Shown here: piece by piece, positions 31,240-42,656 of the stretch
Position numbering within the stretch: position 1 is the stretch's first letter
Layout: each line of letters opens with the position of its first letter
Source of the DNA: Sphingomonas sp. JUb134
GTDB lineage: Bacteria; Pseudomonadota; Alphaproteobacteria; Sphingomonadales; Sphingomonadaceae
Length of the DNA: 64,000 nucleotides
NCBI RefSeq assembly: GCF_004341505.2
Contig: NZ_SLYP02000001.1
Coordinates: 1,251,001 to 1,315,000, forward strand
Reading direction: 5' to 3'
Translations under genes and position numbers: made by a program
The notes under the pieces: model-generated
The model's database searches: none
Seen by the model: only the letters and a program-made list of their open reading frames with translations
What the model was told of the DNA's origin: nothing

Positions 31240-32168
31240 GCGAGGCACCGGCACTCCGGCTGGTCTCGCAGGATATCGGCTCCGCCTCGCGCGGGGCCGG
31301 TATCCCGGCCGACCCCGAGCCGATGACGGCGCTCGAGACGCAGGTCGTGGTGCCGTGTCCGTTTTGCGACCGCCGGGAGGCGTGGGGCTGGGGATGCGAG
31401 AACGGCTATTCGGCGGTGAAGTGCGTCGGGTGCGGGCTCGTCTATGTCTCGCCACGCCCGGCCGACGAGACGATCAGCGAGGCGACGCGCACCGGCCAAC
31501 ACCGGCATGAGGTGGGCGCGATGTCGGTGGTCTACTCGCCCAGCCGCCGCAAGCTCGCCCGCTATCGCAACCGGATGCAGCGGGTGCTCGCGGGCGAGCT
31601 GGGGAACGATCCGGTGACCTGGCTCGACATCGGTTCCGGCTTCGGCGAACTGCTCGAGGCGTTGCGGGACGTGCTTCCTGCCGGCTCGCGGATCCGCGGA
31701 ATCGAGCCCATGGCGGTCAAGGCGGCGCACGCGCGGGCCCGTGGGCTGCCGGTCACCTCCGAACCGCTTGCGCAGGTGACCGAGCGGTTCGACTTCGTGT
31801 CGCTGATCAACGTGTTCTCGCATTTGCCGGACCCCGGCAGTTTCCTCTCCGACCTGCGTCGGCTGGTGCGCCCCGGGGGCACGCTGGTGCTGATGACCGG
31901 CAATGGGGCCGAGCTCGACAGCGCGGACAGCTATCCCGACCGGCTCGCCCTGCCCGACCATCTGGTGTTCGCCGGGCGTCCGCAGCTCGACGCCTTCCTC
32001 GGCGAGGCGGGGTTCGAACCCTATCGTCGCGACCTGGTGCGGCTGGACACGGCCAGTTGGGCAGCCAAGGCTCTGATCAAGAAGACGCTCGGACAGCCGG
32101 TGCCGCTGGTGATCCCGTACCGCTCCCGGTTCCGGGACATGCTGTACCTCGCAAGGCGGGTGCGATGA
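31236..32168 (+). CDS. Class I SAM-dependent methyltransferase with N-terminal zinc ribbon
   Basis: This 310-residue protein has a small CxxC...CxxC zinc ribbon (CPFC near residue 43, CVGC near 66) and a Rossmann methyltransferase domain with [15 protein letters not shown] near residue 128 and [14 protein letters not shown]. It resembles sugar methyltransferases of polysaccharide loci. It starts at the GTG overlapping the RTX stop; an ATG at 31323 would still keep the ribbon. It overlaps the sulfotransferase by 4 bp, so the two modifying enzymes are probably made together. Confidence 0.8.
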   Translation: MSEAPALRLVSQDIGSASRGAGIPADPEPMTALETQVVVPCPFCDRREAWGWGCENGYSAVKCVGCGLVYVSPRPADETISEATRTGQHRHEVGAMSVVYSPSRRKLARYRNRMQRVLAGELGNDPVTWLDIGSGFGELLEALRDVLPAGSRIRGIEPMAVKAAHARARGLPVTSEPLAQVTERFDFVSLINVFSHLPDPGSFLSDLRRLVRPGGTLVLMTGNGAELDSADSYPDRLALPDHLVFAGRPQLDAFLGEAGFEPYRRDLVRLDTASWAAKALIKKTLGQPVPLVIPYRSRFRDMLYLARRVR

Positions 32169-33058
32169 GCGTTGCGCTGCGTGAGCGGCCGGAGGTCGAC
32201 GCCGGTGCGGCCAGCGTGCCGATCGACTTCCTGGTGCTGGGCGCCCAGAAATGCGGCACCACCTGGATCCACCATGTGTTGAGCCAGCACCCCGGCGTCT
32301 TTATCCCGCCGGCCAAGGAACTGCACTTCTTCAACAAATCGTCGGCGCTTTCGCGAGGATGCGGCTGGTATGCGGACCAGTTCGCCGCTGCCGGGGCGGG
32401 ACAGCTGCGTGGGGAGTGCACGCCGAATTACCTGTGGAATCACCTCGATCCCCGGGATCGGACGGTGCCGGGCGAGCACCATGATCTTGCGCCCAAGCTG
32501 GCCGAGCTGCGCCCGCAGCTGCGGCTGGTGGCGACGCTGCGCAACCCGGTCGATCGGGCAATCTCCGCCTTTCATCATCACATCAACCAGGGGCGGATCG
32601 CGCCGGACGCGCGGATCCTCGACCATCTCTGGACGCTGGGCATCGCCTCGATGGGCATGTACGCGCGCCACCTGCGGCACTGGATCGACGCGTTCGGGCG
32701 GGAGCCGCTGATGGTGCTGATCTATGAACAGGACGTCGCGCCCGACACGGTCAAGCCCGCGACGGCGCAGCGGCTGTTCGCGCACCTCGGCCTGGCACCG
32801 TTCGAGGTGCCGTCCCTCTACGAGCAGCTGAATGCCCGCCGAAGCTATCTGGCAATGCGGCTCGCGCGCCATTTGCCGCCTTCCGGACTGGCCGGGCGTG
32901 TGGTGCGTCGCGGAATCGATACGATAACGCCCGCGCGCGTGGATCGCCTGTTCCGATTCGCTGTGTCGAAGGAGGAGCGCGTGGAGCTTTCGAGACTGTT
33001 CGCCCCGCACCAGGCGGAGCTGGAGGCGTTGCTCGGGCGACCGATGCCGTGGGGGTGA
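32165..33058 (+). CDS. PAPS-dependent sulfotransferase
   Basis: This 297-residue cytoplasmic enzyme has the sulfotransferase fold. The 5'-phosphosulfate loop GAQKCGTTWIHHVL is near residue 26, the KELHFFN strand follows, and the 3'-phosphate motif RNPVDRAISAFHHH is near residue 127. It transfers sulfate from PAPS to a hydroxyl of a glycan or lipid, giving PAP, which CysQ removes. It ends the rightward arm of the EPS locus, and cysD and cysNC are about 7-10 kb to the left. The acceptor is inferred to be polysaccharide. Confidence 0.88.
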   Translation: MSVALRERPEVDAGAASVPIDFLVLGAQKCGTTWIHHVLSQHPGVFIPPAKELHFFNKSSALSRGCGWYADQFAAAGAGQLRGECTPNYLWNHLDPRDRTVPGEHHDLAPKLAELRPQLRLVATLRNPVDRAISAFHHHINQGRIAPDARILDHLWTLGIASMGMYARHLRHWIDAFGREPLMVLIYEQDVAPDTVKPATAQRLFAHLGLAPFEVPSLYEQLNARRSYLAMRLARHLPPSGLAGRVVRRGIDTITPARVDRLFRFAVSKEERVELSRLFAPHQAELEALLGRPMPWG

Positions 33059-33970
33059 TGGCATCCAGCAGCCGGTCGGTCCCACCCGCCAGCGCTTCGC
33101 CATTGCACGAAGCGGTGTGGCAGGTTGGGTGGTTCCTATGCTCGGGCAGTCGCGCCATGGCGCGCCCGATCGCGGCATCCGGAACTGGCGTTCGGCACAC
33201 TTGGCTCATCGATGCGGGACATGGCTCGCCGCTTGTGCGGCAACGGCGCCGCGATGGCGTGCGACTTGGAAGTCGCCAATGGCCGATCGGCTCATGCTGA
33301 CAGCAGAGGGAGCGAAGGCGGTTCGCCCGGCAGTCAGAAGGATGGCACCGGAACGTCGATCAGCCGATGCGGCTCTCGGACGGCTCTCGAAGTACGGGCT
33401 GCGCGGTTTCCAGAAGGCTCCGGCGGATTGTTTAACGGGATAACCGGCGTGTCCGTCGCTTTGCGACACCTCGTAGGAGGCTGTCCCCGTGGCAGGACAC
33501 GACGGTGACGGCGTCTAGCGCCAACTCCTTACGCGCACTCACGAGGACCGATCGGCGGCCGGCGCGGTACCGTTCGCCGCTGCGCCGAAGATCTGCCGCC
33601 GGCGACGGCATACGGTTTGTCGGGAACGGCGGCATAGCCCCAGGAGAACGGTTGAAAGAACGGCCACGGCGCACCAGCGTGGTAGCGCTCGCCGAGAGGA
33701 TGCACCCGCGAATCGGTCCCGCCTCGTAAACACCGCGTCAGGGCACGTGAAGGCGTTTGCGGCCGCCATGTACGCCTAGGCGCTTCGACGTCTGTTGACG
33801 CAACATCAGCCGGTCTGCGGCGCTTCGGCTCGGCTCGGCTCGGCTCGGCTCGGCTCGGCTCGGCGCGCTAAGCTTGGCCGAGGCCTCCACATCATCGTTG
33901 AAACCACTCCGTTGCCCACGCCGTCAGGCCAAGCAGTCGGGCGACCGGCCGCGACGGTGCGCGGGTGGCC
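33059..33970. other. Gene-poor stretch with a microsatellite
   Basis: About 910 bp without a convincing gene on either strand. The only notable feature is a (CGGCT)n tract at 33826-33864. Frames are short, rich in Arg and Ser and show no domains. No tRNA-like or terminator structure is obvious. Confidence 0.5.
33826..33864. repeat. (CGGCT)n pentanucleotide microsatellite, about 7.8 units
   Basis: Seven perfect CGGCT units plus CGGC run without interruption. It lies about 105 bp past the 3' end of the TraB/GumN gene, in no supported reading frame. Confidence 0.95.
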
Positions 33971-34870
33971 TCAAGGCTTCGTCGGCGCAGGGGTGAGGCG
34001 GCGGACGTGCAGCCCCTTGGCGGCGAGGGCGTCCTGGAGCGATCCGGGGCCGACGAGGTGGCCGGTGCCCACTGCCATGAAGACACGGCCCGGTCGGTCC
34101 ATGCGCCGCGTGACCCAGTTCGCCCAGGCGGCGTTCCGGTCGGCGAGCACGCGCTGCTGCACGGCGTCCGAGGTCTGGCGCAGGTCGTGGGCGATGATCG
34201 CGGCGAGGGTGTCGGTATCGCCGCGGCTCCACGCCTCGGCCGTGCGGCGCATGAGATCGGCGGCGGCATCCTGCCCGTCGAGGACGCGCGTCAGCATCGC
34301 GATCTGCTCGGCCTCCGGCAGTTGGTCGAACATCGCGATCTGGTCGCGCTGGGTCTCCAGGCCCTCGATCGGCTTGCCCGCACGCCGTGCGGACGCGGTG
34401 AGCACGGCCTCCACGCCCGCTTCCCGGCTGTAGCCGGTCCGGCGGAGCGGCAGGATCGAGAGCGAAGTCGCCGCTAGCCACGGGTCCATGCGGTCGAACG
34501 CCCCTTCCGGATAGCCGGCTGCGCGCGTCGCGGCGGCCAGCTTCTCCGCATAGCCGGGGGGCAGGCGTTCCGGAAGCGGAGGCGCATCGGCCGGGGGCGC
34601 CACGCGGCGGAGTGCCGCCTGCACCTCCCCCTCGGGCGGGGCGACCAGTTCGAGCACCAGCGTGTCGCTCTCCTCGAATGCGCGGCGTACCGGCCCCTGG
34701 AACCAGGCGAGATCCGGGTGCAGCTCGTGCACCGATCCGAACAGATAGACGATGGTGTCGGCATCCCGCACCGCCCACAGCGCCGGCTGCGGCGGCGGTC
34801 CTGCCGGGCGCGCGGCAGGGCCGGCGAAGAACAGGACGAAGGCGGCCAGGAGCAGGCGGACGAGCGGCAT
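33971..34870 (-). CDS. TraB/GumN family protein
   Basis: The 299-residue protein begins with a signal peptide (VRLLLAAFVLFFAGPAA). The TraB/GumN fold follows with paired glycine motifs: YLFGSVHELHPD near residue 42 and FMAVGTGHLVGPGSL near residue 275. Conserved acidic and histidine residues in these motifs match the Tiki-like metalloprotease superfamily. GumN is encoded in the xanthan cluster but is not clearly needed for synthesis. It is periplasmic or exported. The start MPLVRLLLAAF is chosen for the signal peptide. Confidence 0.85.
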   Translation of the reverse strand: MPLVRLLLAAFVLFFAGPAARPAGPPPQPALWAVRDADTIVYLFGSVHELHPDLAWFQGPVRRAFEESDTLVLELVAPPEGEVQAALRRVAPPADAPPLPERLPPGYAEKLAAATRAAGYPEGAFDRMDPWLAATSLSILPLRRTGYSREAGVEAVLTASARRAGKPIEGLETQRDQIAMFDQLPEAEQIAMLTRVLDGQDAAADLMRRTAEAWSRGDTDTLAAIIAHDLRQTSDAVQQRVLADRNAAWANWVTRRMDRPGRVFMAVGTGHLVGPGSLQDALAAKGLHVRRLTPAPTKP

Positions 34871-35175
34871 GCCGGTGTTCTTAGAGGCTGGCGCGCGCGA
34901 GCAGAAGCGGGCGGATGTGCCGACGGCAGCATTGTCGCCGACGCGGTGCGAATTTCGCGCGATATGTGCTTTGTCAACCGAAGGTTCGGGGTCGTCGGCC
35001 TCGGGCTGCGCCAATCCAGCTTTTCCGGAAGGGGAAGCTCATGCACGGATGGTGAATTGGGCGGGAAGCGAACCGAGAGCTTTTTGGGCGGCAACGACGC
35101 GTAGCGGACATCCATCCGTTGCGGAACATAGAAGGCTCGGCCAAGAGCCGGCTGCTACTAATCGGAAGCGCTAAC
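34871..35175. other. Divergent intergenic region between TraB/GumN and GNAT genes
   Basis: About 305 bp with lower GC toward the right. It should contain both promoters, but no clear elements or structures are seen. Confidence 0.4.
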
Positions 35176-35619
35176 ATGACGGTTCGCCAAGCCACCATCG
35201 CCGATCTGGACACTCTCGTTCCGTTGTTTGATGCGTACCGCCAGTTTTACGGACAGCCTTCAAATCCCGCTGCTGCACGAACATTCTTGAAGGACCGATT
35301 GGAGCACCAGCAGTCCGTCATCCTGCTTGCACGCAAGGACGGGCGCGACGTCGGCTTTGCGCAGCTTTATCCGAGCTTCTCGTCTGTCAGACTATCTCGA
35401 ACCTTCATCCTCAATGACCTGTTTGTCACACCCGACGCGCGTGCGTCTGGCTTTGGCAGGATCCTGCTCGATGCTGCCTGCACCTATGGCCGGCAGATTG
35501 GCGCGGCACGGTTGTCGCTCTCAACCGCGGCCGACAACGCGAAGGCTCAATCCTTATATGAGCGCGCTGGCTGGACGCGGGATACCGAGTTCTATGCTTA
35601 CGACTTCGCGCTGACCTGA
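35176..35619 (+). CDS. GNAT family N-acetyltransferase, lower-GC gene
   Basis: This 147-residue protein has the GNAT fold: MTVRQATIADLDTLVPLFDAY, the acetyl-CoA-binding region FVTPDARASGFGRILLDAA and SLYERAGWTRDTEFYAY. Its codon use differs from its neighbours, with more A/T third positions (for example TTG, CTT, TTT, AAG mixes), suggesting acquisition by transfer. The start is the ATG at 35176; an in-frame start 19 codons earlier is less family-like. The substrate is unknown. Confidence 0.85.
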   Translation: MTVRQATIADLDTLVPLFDAYRQFYGQPSNPAAARTFLKDRLEHQQSVILLARKDGRDVGFAQLYPSFSSVRLSRTFILNDLFVTPDARASGFGRILLDAACTYGRQIGAARLSLSTAADNAKAQSLYERAGWTRDTEFYAYDFALT

Positions 35620-35632
35620 CGGCGGTTCAGGT

Positions 35633-35701
35633 CTATGCGCCAAGGCCGGAATCGGGTTCAGCGTCGATGCTCAATCCGCACTTCGGACAGGGATCTATCA
35701 C
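35633..35701 (-). pseudogene. Fragment of a zinc-ribbon protein gene
   Basis: A 22-residue frame reads VIDPCPKCGLSIDAEP and continues to a stop. The CPKCG motif looks like half of a zinc ribbon. An in-frame stop lies four codons upstream, so it appears to be the broken end of a longer gene. This is a weak call. Confidence 0.25.
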
Positions 35702-35898
35702 CCACGGCTAGAAGACCGCGCCGCGCTGGTTGATGAGTCGTGTTGGACATGGTCGGCGTCTGATGGAGCCACCCCGGGAGGCGGCCAGCGGGAAACCTCT
35801 AAAACGGGTGTTTGCGCCTCGCCGCCCTTGGCCCGCGCTTCCCGGCACGGCAGCCGCACGGCGGTATCGCCACCTGCCGACGCTCCCGGAGAGGCTCG

Positions 35899-36831
35899 AT
35901 GCTTGACCCCTTTCGGGTCATGGGTCAAAGCGCGGCCGTGTCCGAGCCACTCAGCTTCCAGCGCATGATCCTCACGCTCCATGACTATTGGAGCGATCGG
36001 GGCTGTCTCATCCTCCAGCCGTACGACATGGAGATGGGCGCCGGCACCTTCCACACCGCCACGACGCTGCGCGCGCTGGGGCCGGAGCCGTGGAACGCCG
36101 CGTTCGTCCAGCCGTGCCGCCGTCCGACCGACGGGCGCTATGGCGAGAACCCGAACCGGCTGCAGCATTACTACCAGTATCAGGTGATCCTGAAGCCGAG
36201 CCCGGCGGACCTGCAGGAGCTGTACCTCGGCTCGCTGGCGGCGATCGGCATCGACTTCACCCGCCACGACATCCGCTTCGTGGAGGACGACTGGGAGTCG
36301 CCGACGCTGGGCGCCTGGGGCCTGGGTTGGGAAGTCTGGTGCGACGGGATGGAAGTCACCCAGTTCACCTATTTCCAGCAGATGGGCGGGTTCGACTGCA
36401 AGCCGGTGGCGGGCGAGCTGACCTACGGGCTCGAGCGGCTGGCCATGTACATCCAGAACAAGGATTCGGTGTACGACCTGGCGTTCAACGACGCGGGCGT
36501 CACCTATGGCGAGGTGTTCCACGAGAACGAGGTCCAGATGTCGACCTGGAACTTCGAGGTCGCCGACACCGACACGCTGTTCGACCAGTTCCGCAAGGCC
36601 GCGGCCGAGTGCGAGCGCTGCCTCGCCGCGGGCCTGCCGATCCCGGCGTACGAGCAGGCGATCAAGGCCAGCCACACCTTCAACCTGCTGCAGGCGCGCG
36701 GCGTGATCTCGGTCGCGGAGCGCCAGGCTTATATCGGCCGGGTGCGGGACCTGGCGAAGGGTGCGTGCGCCAAGTGGATCGAGAAGAAGACGCCCGAATG
36801 GCAGGCGCGCTTTCCGGGGTGGACGGCATGA
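35899..36831 (+). CDS. glyQ: Glycine--tRNA ligase alpha subunit
   Basis: The 310-residue catalytic subunit of the heterotetrameric class II enzyme charges tRNA-Gly. It contains the family start region [19 protein letters not shown], motif [20 protein letters not shown] in parts ([23 protein letters not shown]), [20 protein letters not shown] and [14 protein letters not shown]. The ATG at 35899 is chosen because GGAGAGG is four bases upstream; the product then has about 17 extra residues before the family core. A palindromic repeat separates it from glyS. Confidence 0.95.
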   Translation: MLDPFRVMGQSAAVSEPLSFQRMILTLHDYWSDRGCLILQPYDMEMGAGTFHTATTLRALGPEPWNAAFVQPCRRPTDGRYGENPNRLQHYYQYQVILKPSPADLQELYLGSLAAIGIDFTRHDIRFVEDDWESPTLGAWGLGWEVWCDGMEVTQFTYFQQMGGFDCKPVAGELTYGLERLAMYIQNKDSVYDLAFNDAGVTYGEVFHENEVQMSTWNFEVADTDTLFDQFRKAAAECERCLAAGLPIPAYEQAIKASHTFNLLQARGVISVAERQAYIGRVRDLAKGACAKWIEKKTPEWQARFPGWTA

Positions 36832-36846
36832 TACGTGACGCGAAGA

Positions 36847-36976
36847 TCCTCTCTTGGAAGGAGAGGGGGACCAGCGCAGCTGGTGGAGAGGTACTTCCCA
36901 CCCGCGATGCGCTCGCCTGCGGCCGATACCCCTCCACCATGCTTTGCATGGTCCCCCTCCCCTTGCAGGGGAGGAA
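36847..36976. repeat. Palindromic intergenic repeat, family C
   Basis: TCCTCTCTTGGAAGGAGAGGGGGACC at one end and GGTCCCCCTCCCCTTGCAGGGGAGGA at the other are each hairpins and mirror each other across a GGTGGAG / CTCCACC pair. It fills the glyQ-glyS gap. Its right end, GGGGAGGAA, is the ribosome-binding site of glyS. Confidence 0.8.
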
Positions 36977-36981
36977 CTGAG

Positions 36982-39504
36982 ATGTCTGATTTTCTTCTCG
37001 AACTCCGCTCGGAGGAAATCCCGGCGCGCATGCAGGAGCGGGCGCGCGAGGACCTGGCCAAGCTGTTCGCCGCCGAACTCGGCAAGGCCGGGCTGAAGGC
37101 GGCGGAAATCGTCACCTATGCGAGCCCGCGCCGGCTGGCGCTGATCGCGCGCGGGCTGCCGCTCGCGACCGAGGCGGTCCGCGAGGAAGTGAAGGGGCCG
37201 CGTGCCTCCGCGCCGCCGCAGGCGCTGGAGGGCTTCCTGCGCAAGACGGGCCTCACGCGCGAGGACCTGGTGGAGCGGGACGGCGTGCTGTTCGCCGTCA
37301 CCGACAAGCCGGGCCGTGCGACGGCCGAAGTGCTGGCCGAGGCCGTTCCGGCGGTCGTTCGGGCCTTTCCCTGGCCCACGGCGATGCGCTGGGGCGCGCC
37401 CTCGGTATCGACCGAGAGCCCGCGCTGGGTGCGTCCGCTGCAGGGCATCGTCGCGCTGCTCGACGACACGGTGGTGCCGTTCGAAGTGTTCGGCGTCACC
37501 TCCGGTGCAGCGACGCTCGGCCATCGCTTCCATCATCCCGGTGCCATCACCATCGGATCGGCGCACGACTATGTCGAGAAGCTGCGCGCCTGCCACGTCA
37601 TCGTCGACGGGGCGGAGCGCCGCGCGAGCATTGCGGTGGGCGCCAAGCTCGCGGCGCAGGGCGCGGGGCTGACGCTGGTCGAGGACGAGGGGCTGCTGTT
37701 CGAGAACGCCGGCCTCACCGAATTCCCGATGCCGCTGCTCGGCCGGTTCGACGCAAGCTACCTGTCGGTGCCGCCCGAGGTGATCCAGCTCACCGCGCGC
37801 GTGAACCAGAAGTATTTCGTCTGCCGCGACGCCGAGGGCAAGCTCGCCGACGCGTTCGTCTGCACCGCCAACATCGATGCCGAGGACGGCGGCGACAAGA
37901 TCGTCGAGGGCAATCGCAAGGTGCTGGCGGCACGGCTGTCGGACGCCAAGTTCTTCTACGAGACCGACCTCAAGACGCGGCTGGAGGACCTCACCCCCAA
38001 GCTGGAAAAGATCGTCTTCCACGAGAAGCTCGGCACCGTCGCCGACAAGGTCGACCGGGTGGCGAAGCTCGCGCGCTGGCTGGTGGAGCAGGGCATCGTC
38101 GGGGCGCGCGAGGCGCCGGCGCATGTCGAGCTGCCGCTCGATCCGTCGTCCTCGCCGATCGACGCACGCGACATCGCTGCGGGCACGGTGAGCGCCGATC
38201 GCGCGCGGCTGGCCGACATGGCCGAACGCGCGGCGCGGCTTGCCAAGGCGGACCTCGTCACCGGCATGGTCGGCGAGTTCCCGGAGCTGCAGGGCCTGAT
38301 GGGCGGCTATTATGCCGCCGCGCAGGGCGAACCGGCGGAAGTCGCCGAGGCGATCCGCGACCATTACAAGCCGGTCGGGCAGGGCGATGACGTGCCGACC
38401 GCGCCGGTGGCGGTGGCGGTCGCGCTGGCGGACAAGCTCGACAGCATTACGCAATTCTTCGGCGTGGACCTCAAGCCGAGCGGCTCCAAGGATCCGTTCG
38501 CGCTGCGGCGCTCGGCGCTTGGCGTCATCGCCCTGCTGCTCGACAACAAGCTGCGGCTGCCTCTGTCGCAGGTCGCAGGCGAGGACGTGCTCGACTTCTT
38601 CGCCGATCGCCTGAAGGTGCAGCAGCGCGAGGCGGGGGTTCGCCACGACCTGATCGACGCGGTGTTTGCGCTGGGCGGTGAGGACGATCTCGTCCGGCTG
38701 CTGGCGCGGGTGCATGCGTTGCAGGGGTTCGTGACCACCGAGGACGGCACCAACCTGCTCGCCGGCTACAAGCGTGCGGCCAACATCCTGAAGAAGGAGG
38801 GCTACACCACCCCCGATCACCCGCGTACCCCGGCGGAGGCCGGGGCCCAGGCCCGCACTCTCCCGGATCACGCCGCGCGTGAGTCCCTGGACCCCGGCCT
38901 TCGCCGGGGTACGGAAGAAGAAGGGACGGCGGAAGCCCCTGCGGCCGCGCTGGGCCAGCGCCGCAGCGTTGCCGCCAATGCGCCGGACGCGACCGACGCC
39001 TCGGTTCCGACCGGCAGCACCGGCACCCCCGGCAACCTGCGCCACCAGGACGAGGAGGCCAACCAGGCGGTCGACCGCCAGGGCACGACCGAGCACGATG
39101 GCACGGCGCACCCCTTTGCCGGCGGCCAGCCTGACGGCATTCCCCAGACCGGCGAGGAGGACCCGCTGGTCGAGGTGGAGCAGGGCGAATTCACCGGCTC
39201 CGTCGCCGCCTTCGCCCGCAGCGAGCGTGCGCAGTCGCTCTCCTACGAGCCGGAGCCGGCCGAGGACGCGCTGATGGCGGCCCTCGACGTTGCCGAGCCG
39301 CGCGCGGCCAAGGCGATCGCCGACGAGGATTTCGAGGGCGCGATGGCGGCACTCGCGTCGCTGCGTGCGCCGATCGATGCCTTCTTCGACAAGGTGACCG
39401 TCAACGACGCCGATCCCGCCAAGCGCACGGCACGGCTCGCGTTGCTGGCGCGGGTGCGGGCGGCGGTGCATCGCGTGGCCGATTTCTCCCGGATCGAAGG
39501 ATAG
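36982..39504 (+). CDS. glyS: Glycine--tRNA ligase beta subunit with a large in-frame insertion
   Basis: The beta subunit is usually about 690 residues; this one has 840. Residues 1-605 are the normal GlyS (MSDFLLELRSEEIPARM, VNQKYFVCRD, GSKDPFALRRSALG, YKRAANILKKE). Residues about 608-760 are foreign: first a translated palindromic repeat (TPAEAGAQAR, LDPGLRRGT), then about 115 acidic, Gly/Thr/Gln-rich residues. From 761 the normal C-terminal anticodon-binding helices resume (ALMAALDVAEP, FFDKVTVNDADP, HRVADFSRIEG). No stop interrupts it, so the insert lies in a loop tolerant of length. Confidence 0.93.
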   Translation: MSDFLLELRSEEIPARMQERAREDLAKLFAAELGKAGLKAAEIVTYASPRRLALIARGLPLATEAVREEVKGPRASAPPQALEGFLRKTGLTREDLVERDGVLFAVTDKPGRATAEVLAEAVPAVVRAFPWPTAMRWGAPSVSTESPRWVRPLQGIVALLDDTVVPFEVFGVTSGAATLGHRFHHPGAITIGSAHDYVEKLRACHVIVDGAERRASIAVGAKLAAQGAGLTLVEDEGLLFENAGLTEFPMPLLGRFDASYLSVPPEVIQLTARVNQKYFVCRDAEGKLADAFVCTANIDAEDGGDKIVEGNRKVLAARLSDAKFFYETDLKTRLEDLTPKLEKIVFHEKLGTVADKVDRVAKLARWLVEQGIVGAREAPAHVELPLDPSSSPIDARDIAAGTVSADRARLADMAERAARLAKADLVTGMVGEFPELQGLMGGYYAAAQGEPAEVAEAIRDHYKPVGQGDDVPTAPVAVAVALADKLDSITQFFGVDLKPSGSKDPFALRRSALGVIALLLDNKLRLPLSQVAGEDVLDFFADRLKVQQREAGVRHDLIDAVFALGGEDDLVRLLARVHALQGFVTTEDGTNLLAGYKRAANILKKEGYTTPDHPRTPAEAGAQARTLPDHAARESLDPGLRRGTEEEGTAEAPAAALGQRRSVAANAPDATDASVPTGSTGTPGNLRHQDEEANQAVDRQGTTEHDGTAHPFAGGQPDGIPQTGEEDPLVEVEQGEFTGSVAAFARSERAQSLSYEPEPAEDALMAALDVAEPRAAKAIADEDFEGAMAALASLRAPIDAFFDKVTVNDADPAKRTARLALLARVRAAVHRVADFSRIEG
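38824..38914. repeat. Palindromic repeat, family B, copy 2, inside glyS
   Basis: CGTACCCCGGCGGAGGCCGGGG at the left and CCCCGGCCTTCGCCGGGGTACG at the right match the element at 42498. Here it lies in coding sequence and is read in frame without a stop. Confidence 0.85.
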
Positions 39505-39601
39505 CGGACAGCCCGATGCGCTGATGCTATCCTTCGCCCGAAGGTCTGGTTTGTGATCCTCCTCCCCAGGGAACGCACTCCAACCCACGCAAGGAACCAC
39601 G

Positions 39602-42264
<2,663 letters not shown>

Positions 42265-42268
<4 letters not shown>

Positions 42269-42471
42269 GCATGCGCCGCCCGGGCGAGGGGCAGAAGCTG
42301 ACGCGGGAGGGGTTCGACCGGATCGGGCCCTTCCACCCCTATGTCGTCTGGGCGGCGATCCTGCTGTTCGACCTGCTGGTGGTGCTCGGGATCCTGGCGG
42401 CACTCACCATGGCGGGTGATCGGATCGAGGACCGGCTCTGGCCCGGTGGCACGGAGTGGGTGACGATCTAG
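42265..42471 (+). CDS. Small single-pass membrane protein after ppdK
   Basis: This 68-residue protein has a polar N-terminus (MSMRRPGEGQKLTREGF), one membrane helix (YVVWAAILLFDLLVVLGILAAL, about residues 26-47) and a short tail. The ATG overlaps the ppdK stop, so it is probably translated by coupling. No known family is recognised; its role is unknown. Confidence 0.6.
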
Positions 42472-42497
42472 GACGGCACCCGGTCGCCTTCTTCAAC

Positions 42498-42595
42498 GGT
42501 ACCCCGGCGTAGGCGGGGGCCCAGCTTCGATGGGATCGGGTTGGATTGCCAACGCCTGCTTTCCCAACTGGGCCCCGGCCTTCGCCGGGGTACGG
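42498..42595. repeat. Palindromic intergenic repeat, family B, copy 3
   Basis: GGTACCCCGGCGTAGGCGGGGGCCC and GGGCCCCGGCCTTCGCCGGGGTACG face each other. It lies between convergent genes (42471 and 42657) and could terminate both. Confidence 0.85.
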
Positions 42596-42656
42596 TTGTG
42601 TGTAAGGGCGAGATTGTCACCCCAACCGCTGCCAAGGGATTGTCGGGAGGACGTTC

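Noticed and set aside
32008..32028. GGTTCGAACC sequence like a tRNA T-arm
   Set aside because: It lies in the methyltransferase coding frame (GFEPYRR), and no acceptor or anticodon stem can be formed around it.
33795..34433. 212-codon plus-strand frame across the microsatellite
   Set aside because: Most of it is the mirror of the TraB/GumN gene, and the start part is the CGGCT tract; no family features.
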